A stretch of 64,000 nucleotides of DNA, taken from NCBI GenBank assembly GCA_964019695.1, contig OZ026518.1:69947254-70011253 (forward strand). The letters run 5' to 3'. This document shows, piece after piece, positions 31,431 to 42,690 of this stretch (within the stretch, counting starts at the first letter, position 1; every line of letters begins with the position of its first letter). The translations under genes and the position numbers were made by a program. Origin of the DNA: Loripinus fragilis. Lineage: Eukaryota > Mollusca > Bivalvia > Lucinida > Lucinidae. The notes under the pieces are model-generated. The model did not search any database. It was not told the DNA's origin and was given only the letters and a program-made list of their open reading frames with translations.

Positions 31431-33258
31431 TTGTCTAACTCACTGATGTTTTGAGGTACTGTTATGAAATAAACTTCAAATCCAGTATACAGACTAATAC
31501 ACTGTACTGCATCTTTTAGTTATTTTCTGATTTGCCTGTGGTTTCCATCTGGACTTAATATGTTTGTAGCAAATATTGGCATAATTTAAAACATATACTG
31601 TTCACAAAAAGTAGGGGATATTCGAATATTAAAAATCATAACATTTACCAAACGAATGTCATAAACCTGAAACAGCTAGTATTAATTAGCAAAGTCATTT
31701 CACAGTCAATATGAATAAAATTTTCAAGGATTAATCTGGTCACATGTTTCTGAGACAACCATAATTAGACCAGGGGGAGCCTTTCAATTTCCACACGTGA
31801 ATATCACGGTGACGGATTATGCAATGGCTATGCTTTTTATAAAGAAAATATCCGTTATTCAATATTCTTTATGTTCAGAAATTGTTTACATCTCTTTAAC
31901 CTAAATTTCAGGAATGTGAGACTAAAATCTGTCAATTTTTAGTGAATTGTGTCATTTTTTACAGTTTTGTCATCGCCCTATCTCCTAGAAATAAAAATTA
32001 TGGTACGCGAAAAAAATCTTAAAAAACAAAGATTTCCATAATGCACCTTTAACATGCATTATCGAAAGCATGTCCAAAAATTTGATACTTTTTTGTGAAA
32101 TTTGGGTCTTGACCCCTAGTTTCTTTGGCACGTCCTTAAGGTTACATTACCCAATTTTTAGCCCTCAAATAAAGCAGGAAAACTGGCTTACATATTGTTC
32201 TATGAAAATACAAAATTATTTATGCGACAAATTAGGAATTTAATTTTTAGACTTTTTTATGTTCCAATATCCCCTTCTTTTTGTGGACAGTATATATAGC
32301 TTTAAAACATACAAAATGCATCAATAGTCTGGCTATTTGCTATGTGGAAATACCCCTCCCACTTTGATAATAGGCATAATGAATGTAATGAATGTGAAAG
32401 GCAGAATACTTAAGTACCCCACCCACTGTAGACACATGCACTTATGATGAAATGCAATGTGAAAGTAAACATGCATCTGAAGCTAATTGTTTCAACAAGT
32501 TTACATAGGACGTTTTTATTAATATACAGTGCATTATAAAGCAGTTTGATACTTTTGCCAAACTGCAAAGCCCAGTGTCTGTATGAGCAAGAAAAGGCTA
32601 ATAAAAGGCCGTTCAATGGTATTTCTTCTTTAAAACATTTTTTTTTTCATTGGAATCAAATGTTGCTACTGGCATATGTATAAACGCATACCTACCCATT
32701 GAAGAATCATTTGCTTTATTATTAAAGCTGCATTGTCTGTAACTTTTGATCTTTACATTTTAGAAATAATGTTTCTATTTTTCAAGAACACAGTAAAAAT
32801 ACCAAAATTCAGGTGTACATTTAACCTTTTTCGTAATAATTAACAAATTATTAGTGCCAAAACAACAGCATTTATGTTAAAAATTAACTGTCTAGAATTA
32901 TTGGAGGGACGTTGATAATTACAAATAAGAGAAAAAACACCTGTTGTTATAAGATAATTCACTATTCCATGCAGTTTTCAGCTGTAGAAAATATATTTAT
33001 TGTGAAGTCATAACTTAATTCTAATTTCAAATGATTTAAAAAGATTTTTTTTTCGAAAAAATGTTCATAGTAACAGACTTAGCCACTTTAAAACAAAGAT
33101 ATGATATATTCTTCTAACGTGACACCCTAGCTGTGACAAATTACTAAATTAACATCACGTTGACACGCCTACATTATGTAATATATTGTGATTTAATGGC
33201 TGGAAAAAATGACAATTTTTAGATAAAAAAGTGTACTATTTTTCATAGCTTTACTCAA
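31431..33258. other. No gene recognised
   Basis: 1.8 kb of AT-rich DNA without coding support, hairpins longer than 20 bp or repeats shared elsewhere in the window that I can see. The word 'aaaaagtaggggatattcgaat' (31606) partly mirrors 'tccaatatccccttctttttgtgga' (32264), hinting at a decayed inverted-repeat element 31600-32290. Confidence 0.45.
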
Positions 33259-33983
33259 AACAAAGATTGAGGGTACACCTTAGAACTGCCTTATTTTGCC
33301 TTATCTAAACCCATATAAGCCTAGCATTCATTTTTTGGACATCATTCAAGAATGTCCGCCACAATTCGAGAATCCAATCAAGGCTTGGGTGTATGTAAGG
33401 AGCATCACGAGTAGTACTATGTACCAAAAGGCTCCATTTTTTTAGCCGGAACTGGCGTTGAAAAATGAATCCTGTAGCATGTGGGTTCAGCTCTATTAAA
33501 CTCAATTATTCTGATTATCCAAAAAGTTTAAGTAGCAGAGTAAATGAAGTTAATGTTTTTTTCTTAATAAAATATTGCTATAGCGATATTTTATTGAAAA
33601 AAAAACACATGAACTTCATTTAAGCAGTTTGTTTTGTTGCAACCACACTTGTTATAGTGTTAACATGGTTTCTGTGACGTCAGCGTCACGTTATATAACG
33701 TCAGCATTAGGTTAACACCCGCATTATCAAAGTAGATCCTCAAAGTACATCAGTGGTCTGATTCCACGGAATTTCGCCAAATTGGCCAAGGCAGTTCCAG
33801 TTGATCTTAACCCATATAAGCCTAACGTTCTTTTTGTGGGACTTAAGCAAACAGTGTAGATTCCCCTGTTTGCTTACAAAATGTTCTATAACAGTTTGAA
33901 TAAAAATGAAACATACCACCAAACAACCCTTAACGGAAATAGACTGGTTCAACTGATAATAACGGTAGGTACCCTCAATCTTT
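33259..33983. mobile_element. Element bounded by AAAGATTGAGGGTAC inverted ends
   Basis: CAAAGATTGAGGGTAC (33259) faces GTACCCTCAATCTTTG (33983). Inner blocks 33300-33530 and 33755-33830 are the reverse of 40560-40860, but with an extra 225 bp here that includes a perfect-looking hairpin (33541-33622, arms AATGAAGTTAATG...). Minus-strand frames (33305-33505 and 33740-34015) encode IHPSLDWILELWRTF and RLIWVKINW; the first is partly conserved at 40760-40850, so a lost coding element is possible. Confidence 0.6.
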
Positions 33984-34329
33984 GTTAATATAAGGCAAAT
34001 TTTAGGTATTGCCACAATCTATGTTTTAGAGGGAAATAAGAAATCAATGTATGGTCCTGTAAACCGCAAGTTTACTATGTCATTCTAACATGACAATTTT
34101 ACTTAGATACCACTCCCTCCTTGAACCCTACAATAAGACTTAAAATGAATGCTTTTGATAGTCTATAAGTCTTTATCTGAGTCTTCCTAAATTGTTTACA
34201 ACTTTGCAGGCTGTCCACACTTATCTGGATTAGCTCTACAGATGAAAGAAACAGTGCATCAAATGTTTCGATTTCCACAAGAACACCTGCGAAGACGCTT
34301 CCCCTTCTTGAAATTGCGGAATGAGGATT
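33984..34329. other. No gene recognised
   Basis: Short unannotated stretch between the repeat element and the next pseudogene; may contain the far C-terminal remnant of that pseudogene. Confidence 0.4.
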
Positions 34330-35200
34330 TAAAGTAATTACTGTTGGATTTTATGATTTTAGCACCATTGTAGGGCTGAGTATGTTGTTTATAACATGTA
34401 AGCCATATTCTATTGGGTCTTGGATAGCTGAGCAGACTTGCTGATGATGCTTTGTACGAAGGCTCTTAGAACATGTTGCATCGTGCGTCTTCTGTAGGTG
34501 GCAGACAACAAAGATCACCCTTAAATGATCATACAAAGGAGCCTGGAGATCAAAGTCTTCCCTATTATGGAAAAATTGGAAATAGAGGGCACACAGCACT
34601 AAACATTTCACCAGTGAGACATATTTCATTTTCAGGCTCTCCTATTGACACAAGAACCAACAAATCTTCCAAAGGACTTAGGGTTAAAGCAAGCACAAAT
34701 TTCTTGCTGTAGTTAAATGGGTTGCTAACTGTGTCACAACCTGTAAGGATATTTACACTCTTAGGTACTTAGAGTCTGCATCGTTCTTCATACACAGCTG
34801 AAACGATGCCATTAACCGGTATGCAATTAACTTTCAGAACCAACGGGTCTTTTAGGATATTCGAACGCAATAGTACATTTCATTGACAAAGACATCTGTG
34901 GCTGTTGCTTGAAGAACCCCACCACATTACAACCATGTCTTAACACAGTAAGCTGTATGGGTGATCATTCTGGTATCAGCCTCTTCCTGCTCTTTGCATG
35001 GCAATGCTAATAACTCTGTACATCCAGACTTGGTCATCTCAAATGCCATACGCACCCCAAATCACAACCTTTAGATCATCTGATCCAAGAGATTTGCTTT
35101 ATTCCTCATATTGTTTTTAAAACCAGTTCCCAGTAGGGAACTATAAAAGTATCATGGGGTCCATATGCTTTCCAGGCACTAATGTGTTTCCAGAGTTTAA
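34330..35200 (-). pseudogene. Relic of EEADTR/TGCDT repetitive gene family
   Basis: Minus-strand fragments in order: CTELLALPCKEQEEADTRM (EEADTR at 34968-34985), TDVFVNEMYYC soon after, then LTGCDTVSNPF (34730-34744) followed by VSIGEPENEICLTGEM. The order EEADTR, then a TDV block, then TGCDT with about 75 codons between them matches a repetitive animal protein family frequent in mollusc and cnidarian genomes whose function is unknown to me and which behaves like a transposable or transposon-captured gene. Frames change several times and stops occur, so it is a pseudogene. The fragment at 51840-52330 corresponds to the C-terminal part of the same family. Confidence 0.65.
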
Positions 35201-35687
35201 GTGACTCCCGTTTTTCTTTTTTTAATCAGCTTTAAATTAAACCTAGAAGAACGGCACTTAGCATGTGGATTTAAATGCACACCGCGTAACTAAAACTAAT
35301 TTTTGGGAGACGCCCTTATTTGTAAATGAAGCCCAAATCCAATGTACAAAAGAATGACTTAGTTGTTTTTCTCTATGAATATACCCATGTGTACCCCTAT
35401 AGATACAAGTGGTATATTTGCGTTGCTATGATGATATATACTAGCCTACAGGAATATCTATATCCTCTGATTCAACGAAAAACTATTCCGCAAACGTCAC
35501 TCGTCATCACTTGACACACACACACGCACGCACACTCGCATTTGTAAAATTCTATATGGGTCCTAGACCGTGCCGTATTGAAAGCAGGCAAATATAAGGC
35601 TTAAGCATGAAACCTGAATGTACATAAAGCACCTTCCATTTCAATTCATCGACTCTTTTTGCCTACGAGGTAATTTGTCATGGTTTT

Positions 35688-35851
35688 GTCGTCTGCTGAT
35701 TTTTTTTTCAAAATCAGTTTTTTTTTGTTTTTTTTTTTCTATTTTTTTTTTCGGTAATATCAGTAGAGTGTCAAACAGATTGGATCCAGATCATGCCCGT
35801 CGGATCTGATCTGGGTCTAAATTGTTTGCAAAGGTTATCAGCAGACGACAC
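35688..35851. mobile_element. MITE family gamma (best copy)
   Basis: Ends GTCGTCTGCTGATTTTTTTT and 'aaaggttatcagcagacgac' are inverted. The inside has 'cagattggatccagatcatgcccg' and 'cggatctgatctgggtctaaattg', also inverted. Confidence 0.85.
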
Positions 35852-36321
35852 TAGTAAGTAAAGAGTTTATGAAGACAATTCAAGCAAATTAGAGGGTTGA
35901 CAAGAATTAGCGAATCGGGGATATACATTAAACTTCAAGAGCATCAAATATTTGCTTGCTTAAGATATTTCGCTGATTAACTTTGTCAACAGCCAAAGCC
36001 AAGTTCAGGCTAAAATGTTGGGCATTATCTGGATCCATACTGTTTGAAAATCTACTTGTATTCCTGAAAGACATATATTTAGAAAATAATTATCTCGAAA
36101 GAAAATTCAGCACAGGAAAACAACCCAGCATTTAAGGTTTAGACAATACTATTACTTGAATCGCTTTTTAACACAGGCCTTTTAAATGCATCGGTTTTAG
36201 ATGTACACTGAAGTTTATAAATCAGTATAAGCAGTAAATAATAGCCTAATGCGCGAAGATTGGTCCAGTTAAGCAATTGTAGCGTGAAGCTGCGGTTGTC
36301 TTCATCAGTTTAAACACGTGT

Positions 36322-36373
36322 TTTGGGTGCTCAAAAGAACCGTATCATCGAGACGGTTGTTTTGAGCACACAC
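36322..36373. repeat. Small hairpin, copy 2 of 2
   Basis: GTGCTCAAAAGAACCGTATC and GAGACGGTTGTTTTGAGCAC pair, as at 9455-9515; flanking sequence differs between the two loci apart from a preceding 'gtgttttgg/gtgtttggg'. Confidence 0.75.
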
Positions 36374-36889
36374 AAAATATTTTTTGCAAATATTTTTTGG
36401 TTGAGAAATAGTAAAAATAATTTTCTGTTACGCACTCTTATCTGTAGGACTGACGAATTACCTCCACTGACCCGTATAAGCCATGTATTATTTATATCGC
36501 TAGGTTCACTTGGGGACTAATTCAAAGAGGAGCGGCAAAATAACACCAAAATTCCATCTAATCCCAGCCTATACAAAAACTCACATTTATGTGGAAAAAA
36601 TTAATTCAATTACGCGGTCTATATCTAACTTCATATCTCTAATTTATTTTTCAATTAAAATCACCATTAAAGAATAATAAGCAAAAAACGGGGGTCACTT
36701 AAGTCCTGGAAACACTATAGATCCAGATAGACCCGCTTCTCGCATTCTTCTTGATTCAGGCTTACTGATGGCTCAAACTCATATCTGCCACCATAATAAT
36801 TCATAAGTTTTTTGGTTTGCAATAGATGATTTTTCCCAGTACATTTCCTGTGAAGTTCGTTTAATATAAGTTACTCAAAGTAAGTAAGG

Positions 36890-37045
36890 ATGCAAAGATC
36901 AGGAATCGATACAATCAAGTACCACACCTGACCCAGGATACCAAAGGGAAAGTGACAAACTTACAATAGACACCACAAACGAGAGCTAAGAGGTCAGCCC
37001 TTTCCCAGTAGGTGACCACAAGTCACAAATAAACAAACCTCTTAT
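36890..37045 (-). mobile_element. Repeat A, partial copy
   Basis: Reverse complement of the 960-1135 repeat: 'caagtaccacacctgacccaggataccaaagggaaagtgacaa ... gagctaagaggtcagccctttcccagtaggtgaccac'. Confidence 0.8.
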
Positions 37046-37424
37046 GCTTTAGAATGAAAGCCATAACATCGATGCTGTAGACCACAATTTGTCCTGATGG
37101 TATTTCTGCCCAGTCATCTGAAAGTTTATCATTCACTGCAGTATAAAATACTGATTTTCAGCCAGCCTTGCAACAATTCAATATTATGTTCAAATAGAGA
37201 TGCCAGATACTTCACCCACTCATAACTCAGTACCTCTACCTCTTTCTCTTCTGTAAGATGTTGCAGAAAAAACAGATTCCTATTATACGAAGATTCATTT
37301 TTTTCTTTTTAATGGAGTTTGTGCTCATTGCTTTTTTTCCTAAATGTATTTATGCGAATACTTGGCACTTTTGGAGCGTCTGGCTCCTGACTGTCATGAA
37401 AGATTTGCATGCTCTTTTCTTTAG
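37046..37424. other. No gene recognised
   Basis: Sequence upstream of the reverse-transcriptase fragment. The hydrophobic start of the plus frame at 37258 does not look like RT. Confidence 0.4.
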
Positions 37425-37720
37425 CAGTAATAAGCTTAAGTGCAGGAGCTCTCTCCCTAGTGCTTCTGATATCGAAGCTCCATTTTTGGACTTGAACTTG
37501 TCCATTAAATGGCATAGTTTCTTCTAATATTTATAATAATCAGGATGATTCTAATTTTGAAATAGTATATTTCCCATTTCTTGATGGAGATGTTCCTCGC
37601 TCCCCTTCCTATGATGTATATATTTCTCAGCTTATCTGTTTTGCAAGAGTTTGTAATAATATAATGCTTAAAAGGCTTCAAATGATGAGAAAACTTCAAT
37701 CCAGCTTCTAAATTGTTTTG
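37425..37720 (+). pseudogene. Penelope-like RT fragment
   Basis: Encodes NKLKCRSS then SDIEAPFLDLNLSI (37465-37509), and in other frames DFEIVYFPFLDGDVPRSPSY, VYISQLICFARVC and LKRLQMMRKL. These are the thumb-proximal blocks that follow the YLDD motif in the element at 17100-19330. Frameshifted and truncated on both sides. Confidence 0.75.
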
Positions 37721-38325
37721 TAAAGCAATACAATTAAAAATATTACCTTTTCTTTTTTTTCAAAAAAAAAAAAACGCTGCCAGGTTTTTTTCCCTACAAT
37801 CTGAAATGGGAGAAACCCCCGCGGGGGAAATCAAAATTTAAAATTAAGCCATACCAATCATTTTCTGCAATAATTACAATCAAACAAGCATATTTCTTAA
37901 ACAAATTGAAATATTTTTTTTTGAAAATCCCTACAGGGTTTAGCCCCCATTTGAAAATGTGGGGGAAAACCCTCTGAAGGGTTTAAAAAACCAAGGGGTT
38001 TTAAAAAAAAAGTGTTTTATTTTACTATGTCCTTTTTTCACTATAACATAATTTTTATTTTGGGGTCTGAATGCATACGTTTTACTAATTTAAGTTTGTA
38101 TGTGTGTATTAAAGTGGTTTTGAGTCTTTTGCACCACTAGAAAGGTGATGTGATTTTGCCAAATTCTGGTGTGGCAAAAAAAAACTGGTGGCTGTTACTC
38201 TCATCTTCCAGTTCAACATAAATATATGACCTTTTTATCAAATATAATATTTATATCAATATTTCATATTCTCTTTCTACTGTTTTATGCGTGAATAATG
38301 CACAATATTTATATACATGTTATGG
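37721..38325. other. Low-complexity A/T and 'gggttt' tracts, no gene
   Basis: Poly-A run (37760-37773), then short repeats of 'aaccccnnnggggttt' type (37810-37825, 37930-38010) that form small palindromes. No coding. Confidence 0.5.
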
Positions 38326-38482
38326 TGTAGGCACCTAACCTTTATACGTACATGCGCCAGCTATAATCGTATTTATGTATGTATGTTGGTATTTGCACCT
38401 TACCTTTATATGTACAAGCGTCAGCTATAACCTTATTTATGTATGTGTTTAGTGTATGCACCTAACCCTTATACGTACAACC
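38326..38482. repeat. Tandem repeat, about 66-bp unit, 2.5 copies
   Basis: 'gcacctaacctttatacgtac', 'gcgccagctataatcgtatttatgtatgt' and variants follow each other three times (38331, 38396 and 38459). Confidence 0.85.
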
Positions 38483-39479
38483 AGTTGTGACACACAAGGA
38501 TTGCCACTGAAAGTCGATTCTCTCTTCAAAAGTCAAACCCCCTTTCTGAACCGCGCAATATGAGTCACAACATAAAAAACTGTATGCTAATATGCATATA
38601 ACATTATCTGTCCCTGATAAATTCACCAGCATGCTATTTCTGTGTTCGCGCAGACCCGACAAAGTCTGCAACCACTCTTGGCAAAAAAAATCCTCCAAGT
38701 CTACCCTGACAGCTACACTATACATGTAGCCGCAAGAATGGTCTTAAAGGATTTTTAGACACTACACAAGTGCGTAGTTTGCTACGCAAGAGCATAACAT
38801 TACCCATTTTCTCCGAAAAAATGGGACATGATTCGTGAGGTTCTAGAAATCGGACAACAAGATAGTAAAATGATGACTTACTTTTGAGCAGGCACACGAC
38901 AATCTAATGCAAGTGCATTCGACCGTTATAGCTCGAACATGTATACAAGAACCTTGTCAACAAAAATAAAAGTCACGTACCTGCCTCCTGTAAAAAAACA
39001 AATTCATTATCAACGTACCTCTCTAGCGGTATTTGTTAATGTCCTGTGACTCATATTAAATTTTAGCTATATATAGACAAATGCGTGCATGAAAGATGAT
39101 AAACTCGAGAACCTTCAACTTTCAAAATAATGGAGTTTCCACATATAGGTGCAGAGAGTTCAATCTCAGACAAACCACCCTTACATTTAGAAAAGGTATC
39201 ATATACTTATAGGACAAGTGCATATAGGTACATAGCCAAAACTTTGCGTATCCATGCGTATACGCAACGACGCAAATATCTTTTAGAAAAAAGAATAAAA
39301 ATCTGGCGTCACCGTAATAATTATCTTTCACGAGGGGCAAATTTAACCCCAACCCCATAGATTTTATACATAATTCCATATAGATAATTCAGGAGTAAAT
39401 ATTTTGGTATTTATAATGATGCCGTTTAACTAGTATAAAGTTATTCAGTATCACAATCCTAAAAAGGAAAGAAAAAAGA
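38483..39479. other. No gene recognised
   Basis: Short overlapping frames on both strands at 39122-39379 are complementary shadows of each other; neither has a domain. Confidence 0.45.
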
Positions 39480-39489
39480 TACACTGAAA

Positions 39490-39562
39490 AAAGGTGCCAA
39501 CTCGGGAATCGACCCGCATCCTCTGGGTCCATAGTCAGTCACGCTAACCTCTAGGACACAAG
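39490..39562 (-). repeat. tRNA-like segment (tRNA pseudogene or SINE head)
   Basis: On the minus strand: 'gtgtcctagaggttagcgtgactgactatggacccagaggatgcgggtcgattcccgagttggcac'. A-box-like TAGAGGTTAGCG and a good B box GGGTCGATTCCC are present, with anticodon-loop-like spacing. The acceptor stem pairs poorly, so a functional tRNA is unlikely. Confidence 0.65.
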
Positions 39563-40499
39563 GCCAGGTTGTGCGCGGCTTACAATAGCTGATTTTATAG
39601 GCCTTCCGTACTTTTCCTGATTTCCATCAGGACTCGAATCACATGTACTTTTATCACATGACTACCTTAGTCAATCGAAATTACTTCTGTTACCACGAGA
39701 CCGAGCAGCCATATGCTCGAGGTCAGTATCAAAACATCAAAAGAAATTCTGTTTTTTAAGCAAACCAGTTTATATATATATTGCATACGAAGTGAGGATG
39801 AGTTGTAATGGGCCACCTATTAGCGCCGCTTTATATGTTTACTGTTACCTCGAAAACCAATTTATGTTTTTAAAACAGCAGCACGTGATTGTTTACATTC
39901 TGACGTCAGTATTGAGTACGTCACAGCACCCGTGTCAATGACTGAGTGCCGGTGATTATGTAAACAGTCCACCATTTGAAGAAAATCTCAAAATATCGTC
40001 GAAAACATTATTAGTAATGAGGCAATGAGCTGTCAAGTCAATGTAGTGATAGGAATTCCTAATATAACCGAAAACTACATAAATTCGCACGCTTTCACTT
40101 GTCGACATTGGGTATCAAATATAGGTCACGTTTTTGGAAAGGTTTTTTTTGATTGACCAGATATTTTTCTATTCTGGGAGGGCTCGGAGCTAATCGGAAC
40201 GTGTTGGAAAAAATGGTATGAAATTAGCTATAACCATGTATTTAGAACATGGGTAAACTGTTCCTGTTTCCCAATGCAGGAATGGTGTGCATTGGAATTA
40301 TCCGTATATGTCTGTAAGCAGGTCAGTTGAGTTATGTGTCTGAAATGGATTTATCTTTTTCTCCCGATTCACAGTGTTGAATCTCACAGACTGTCAACTA
40401 CTTAATTTTCTTTTTTTCACAAACACCTGGATAATATTCAAGGTACGACTGAATATCCTCCATTTGCTTTTTCAGAGATGACAGTGAGCTTGGGGGTTA
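39563..40499. other. No gene recognised
   Basis: AT-rich. 39899-39925 contains TGACGTCA and a nearby TACGTCA, CRE/ATF-type sites that might mark a promoter, but no coding region follows. Confidence 0.4.
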
Positions 40500-40860
40500 C
40501 CCTCAAATATTTCTCCATTGTCTCAGGTTTCTGAGATATTCCACGGAAAAGCTCAGTTCGGGCATCACAGTTGTAGGACTGCTCCAATTCTATATCAGAG
40601 CAATCGGAACTGCCTCAGCCCATTCCGCGAAATTTCGTTGAATCAGACCACTTTTCTGATAATCATAATAATCGATTTTAATAGAGTTGAACCCACATGC
40701 TACAATACTTTTTTCCATACGCCAGTTCCTGCTAACAAAATGGAGCTTTTTGGTACATAGTACTATGTATGTTTGCATTATGCTTCTTATATACATCCAA
40801 GTCATGATTCGATTATCGAATTGCGACGGACTTTCCCGAATTATATCAGAGTAGTATTCA
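40500..40860. repeat. Diverged reverse copy of 33300-33830
   Basis: 'gcgaaatttcgttgaatcagaccac' and 'atagagttgaacccacatgctac' are reverse complements of words at 33765 and 33475, collinear apart from the 225-bp addition in the 33-kb copy. The minus frame at 40590-40889 (99 codons) reads antisense to the partly conserved frame and is not supported. Confidence 0.65.
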
Positions 40861-40939
40861 TACAGAAAACAAAACAGACTAAAATACATATTTCATAATG
40901 CTCTATGAACTATTTAATAACTTTCTATGAGAGTGACTT

Positions 40940-41130
40940 AAAAAAATCAAGATGGCGTCTAGTGGCCATCTTGGATTTTGGAACCTCAAATTGCAAACTA
41001 CATGCGGTATTGGGTTCCGCATGCAAGCAAACCTATCAAGAGACACATTTTTATCATTCTGTGAAATTTATTTCAAAAGTTCGTTTTTCAATATGTCGTC
41101 TGGCAGCCATGTTGGATTTATGGTAATTTC
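40940..41130. repeat. Repeated 'ccatcttggattt' segment
   Basis: 'aagatggcgtctagtggccatcttggatttt' (a partial palindrome) is echoed by 'tcgtctggcagccatgttggattta' at 41097. Two overlapping plus frames here are not supported. Confidence 0.4.
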
Positions 41131-41324
41131 AGTAGTTGCCCATACATAATTTTCTGGCAACCAAACTTAATTAGTTCTAGAACACCAGTAAAGTGCACAG
41201 AAACGCAAAGAAAACTTCTTTGAATTCGATATTTCTAGGTTGATGTATAGAACATATAGGAGCCACATAAACTGGAAGTCACATGGGTATTTGTTATTTT
41301 CTTTTATCTGTTCTAAAACAAAGA

Positions 41325-41530
41325 TTATGGGTACTTAATGAGGTGGTGCGTCTGTTTATATGTGCTTTGTGGTCACCTGTTGAGAAAGGGCTGACCTCTT
41401 GGCTCTCGTTTGTGGTGTCTAACTGTGAGATTGTCACTTTCCCATTGGTATCCTGGGTCAGGTGTGGTACTTGATTGTATCTATTCCTAATCTTTGCTTA
41501 CTTTTCTTATCAGTACCCACAATCTTTAAT
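41325..41530 (+). mobile_element. Repeat A copy with inverted ends
   Basis: Carries the same block as 960-1135 (encoding KGLTSWLSFVV and FPLVSWVRCG) and is bounded by AAAGATTATGGGTAC and GTACCCACAATCTTT, an inverted pair. The same type of end occurs on 33259-33983. Confidence 0.7.
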
Positions 41531-41942
41531 TATAAGGTTTTAGCAGAAATTTGGAAAATGTCACAACTTGTCGTTTGAAAATTGTCATTTTATAGCCGTT
41601 AAATCACAGCATATTGCATAGGAATGTTAATGTAATGCTAAAGCAAAACCATTTTCTTGCTGTAAATATCAATTTGGCTATGTCAAACAACTGTCATGAA
41701 GAAGCCAGAGATAACGTTTCTTAATCATCCATAGTATGAAGGTGGGTGGAATAATTTGGTGTGACAAAAGTCAAATAGTGTGAACTTGACCATAGTGTGA
41801 TGTTGACTCGTTAATGTTTTCAAAATATGTTTGCTTGTTTAGAAACATTTAAAAAGCATAAATATGCCATATTGTAGATAAAATAAGCACCAGAATAAGT
41901 AACAATACAATGTAAGTCTTCTTTTGTATAAATAGTGTATTT

Positions 41943-42200
41943 TCAACATGATATGAGTAAACCATCATGCCAATAAAAATTCAAGAGCAGCCCACTTAAA
42001 CCATCTTTGGGAAGGTTTAAACTACCCAAAATTGCATTCAAACCAACTAGAGTATACGATGTCACCTTTTTCATATCGGCTGCAATAACTAATGATTCGG
42101 AAGAACACTCTGACAAAACTTCATACACACCACCATACACTTGCAATATACATTCATTATGTTCTTCCATTAAAATGTTATGATTATGTTCTGAAAACAC
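41943..42200 (-). CDS. Hypothetical 85-codon frame containing repeat C
   Basis: The C-terminal half (KKVTSYTLVGLNAILGSLNL ... GLLLNFYW) is the repeat C peptide also encoded, in broken form, at 28225-28410 and 31287-31430. Conservation at peptide level across three loci suggests that it once was protein-coding, perhaps an exon of a dispersed element. No domain is recognised, splice sites were not established, and the ATG start is arbitrary. Confidence 0.3.
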   Translation of the reverse strand: MFSEHNHNILMEEHNECILQVYGGVYEVLSECSSESLVIAADMKKVTSYTLVGLNAILGSLNLPKDGLSGLLLNFYWHDGLLISC

Positions 42201-42429
42201 AAGTTCACCAGAAATGTAAATGATTCCTCCACATTTGAGGATTTACTGATGACACTGTTCACACTGTGGTGATACACATTTAGTATAATTTTAGTAAAAT
42301 CCTAATTCATTCCTCGACAAATGCATAAAAGTTAAGGCAATCAAAGGGCATTGACCGTTGTATGTCCTAGACATTCTAATAAAACTTCATGCTCAGTTAA
42401 GATTCATAAAATTCGATCTATTTCTTACC

Positions 42430-42690
42430 AAGTTGTAGCTCTTTAGATTATTATTTATTTAAATTTAGGCAACAAAGGGCAATAACCCCTGTATATCTTC
42501 AAAACAGTACAACAAACTTTGATATGCATCACCAAACCATTAGCAGAGACATTTCAACTATGTTTTATGAAATTCCATCCTCTGGTTTCTACATTATGGC
42601 TCTGAATCGACAAATTCAGTGATAATTAGCAATTAAAGGGCAATAACTCCTATATAACTGAGGACATCCTCATTAAGTTTCACACGTATT
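42430..42690. repeat. 'gggcaataac' degenerate repeat
   Basis: 'aggcaacaaagggcaataacccctgtatatcttcaaaac' (42470) recurs at 42635 and 42920. Same style as 24590-26990; leads into duplicated segment copy 2. Confidence 0.6.

Larger units (their letters stand above)
35201..36889. other. Non-coding with MITE and hairpin copies
   Basis: Contains a short CA-rich run (35515-35535), the gamma MITE at 35688-35851 with long T runs, and the hairpin at 36322-36373. The 62-65-codon frames here have no domain. Confidence 0.5.

Noticed and set aside
39490..39562. Functional tRNA gene
   Set aside because: The internal boxes are present but the acceptor stem does not pair well; a SINE head or pseudogene is more likely.
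40590..40889. 99-codon minus-strand frame
   Set aside because: It lies in a repeat shared with 33300-33830; the partly conserved peptide (IHPSxDxIxELxRTF) is on the other strand, so this frame is an antisense shadow.
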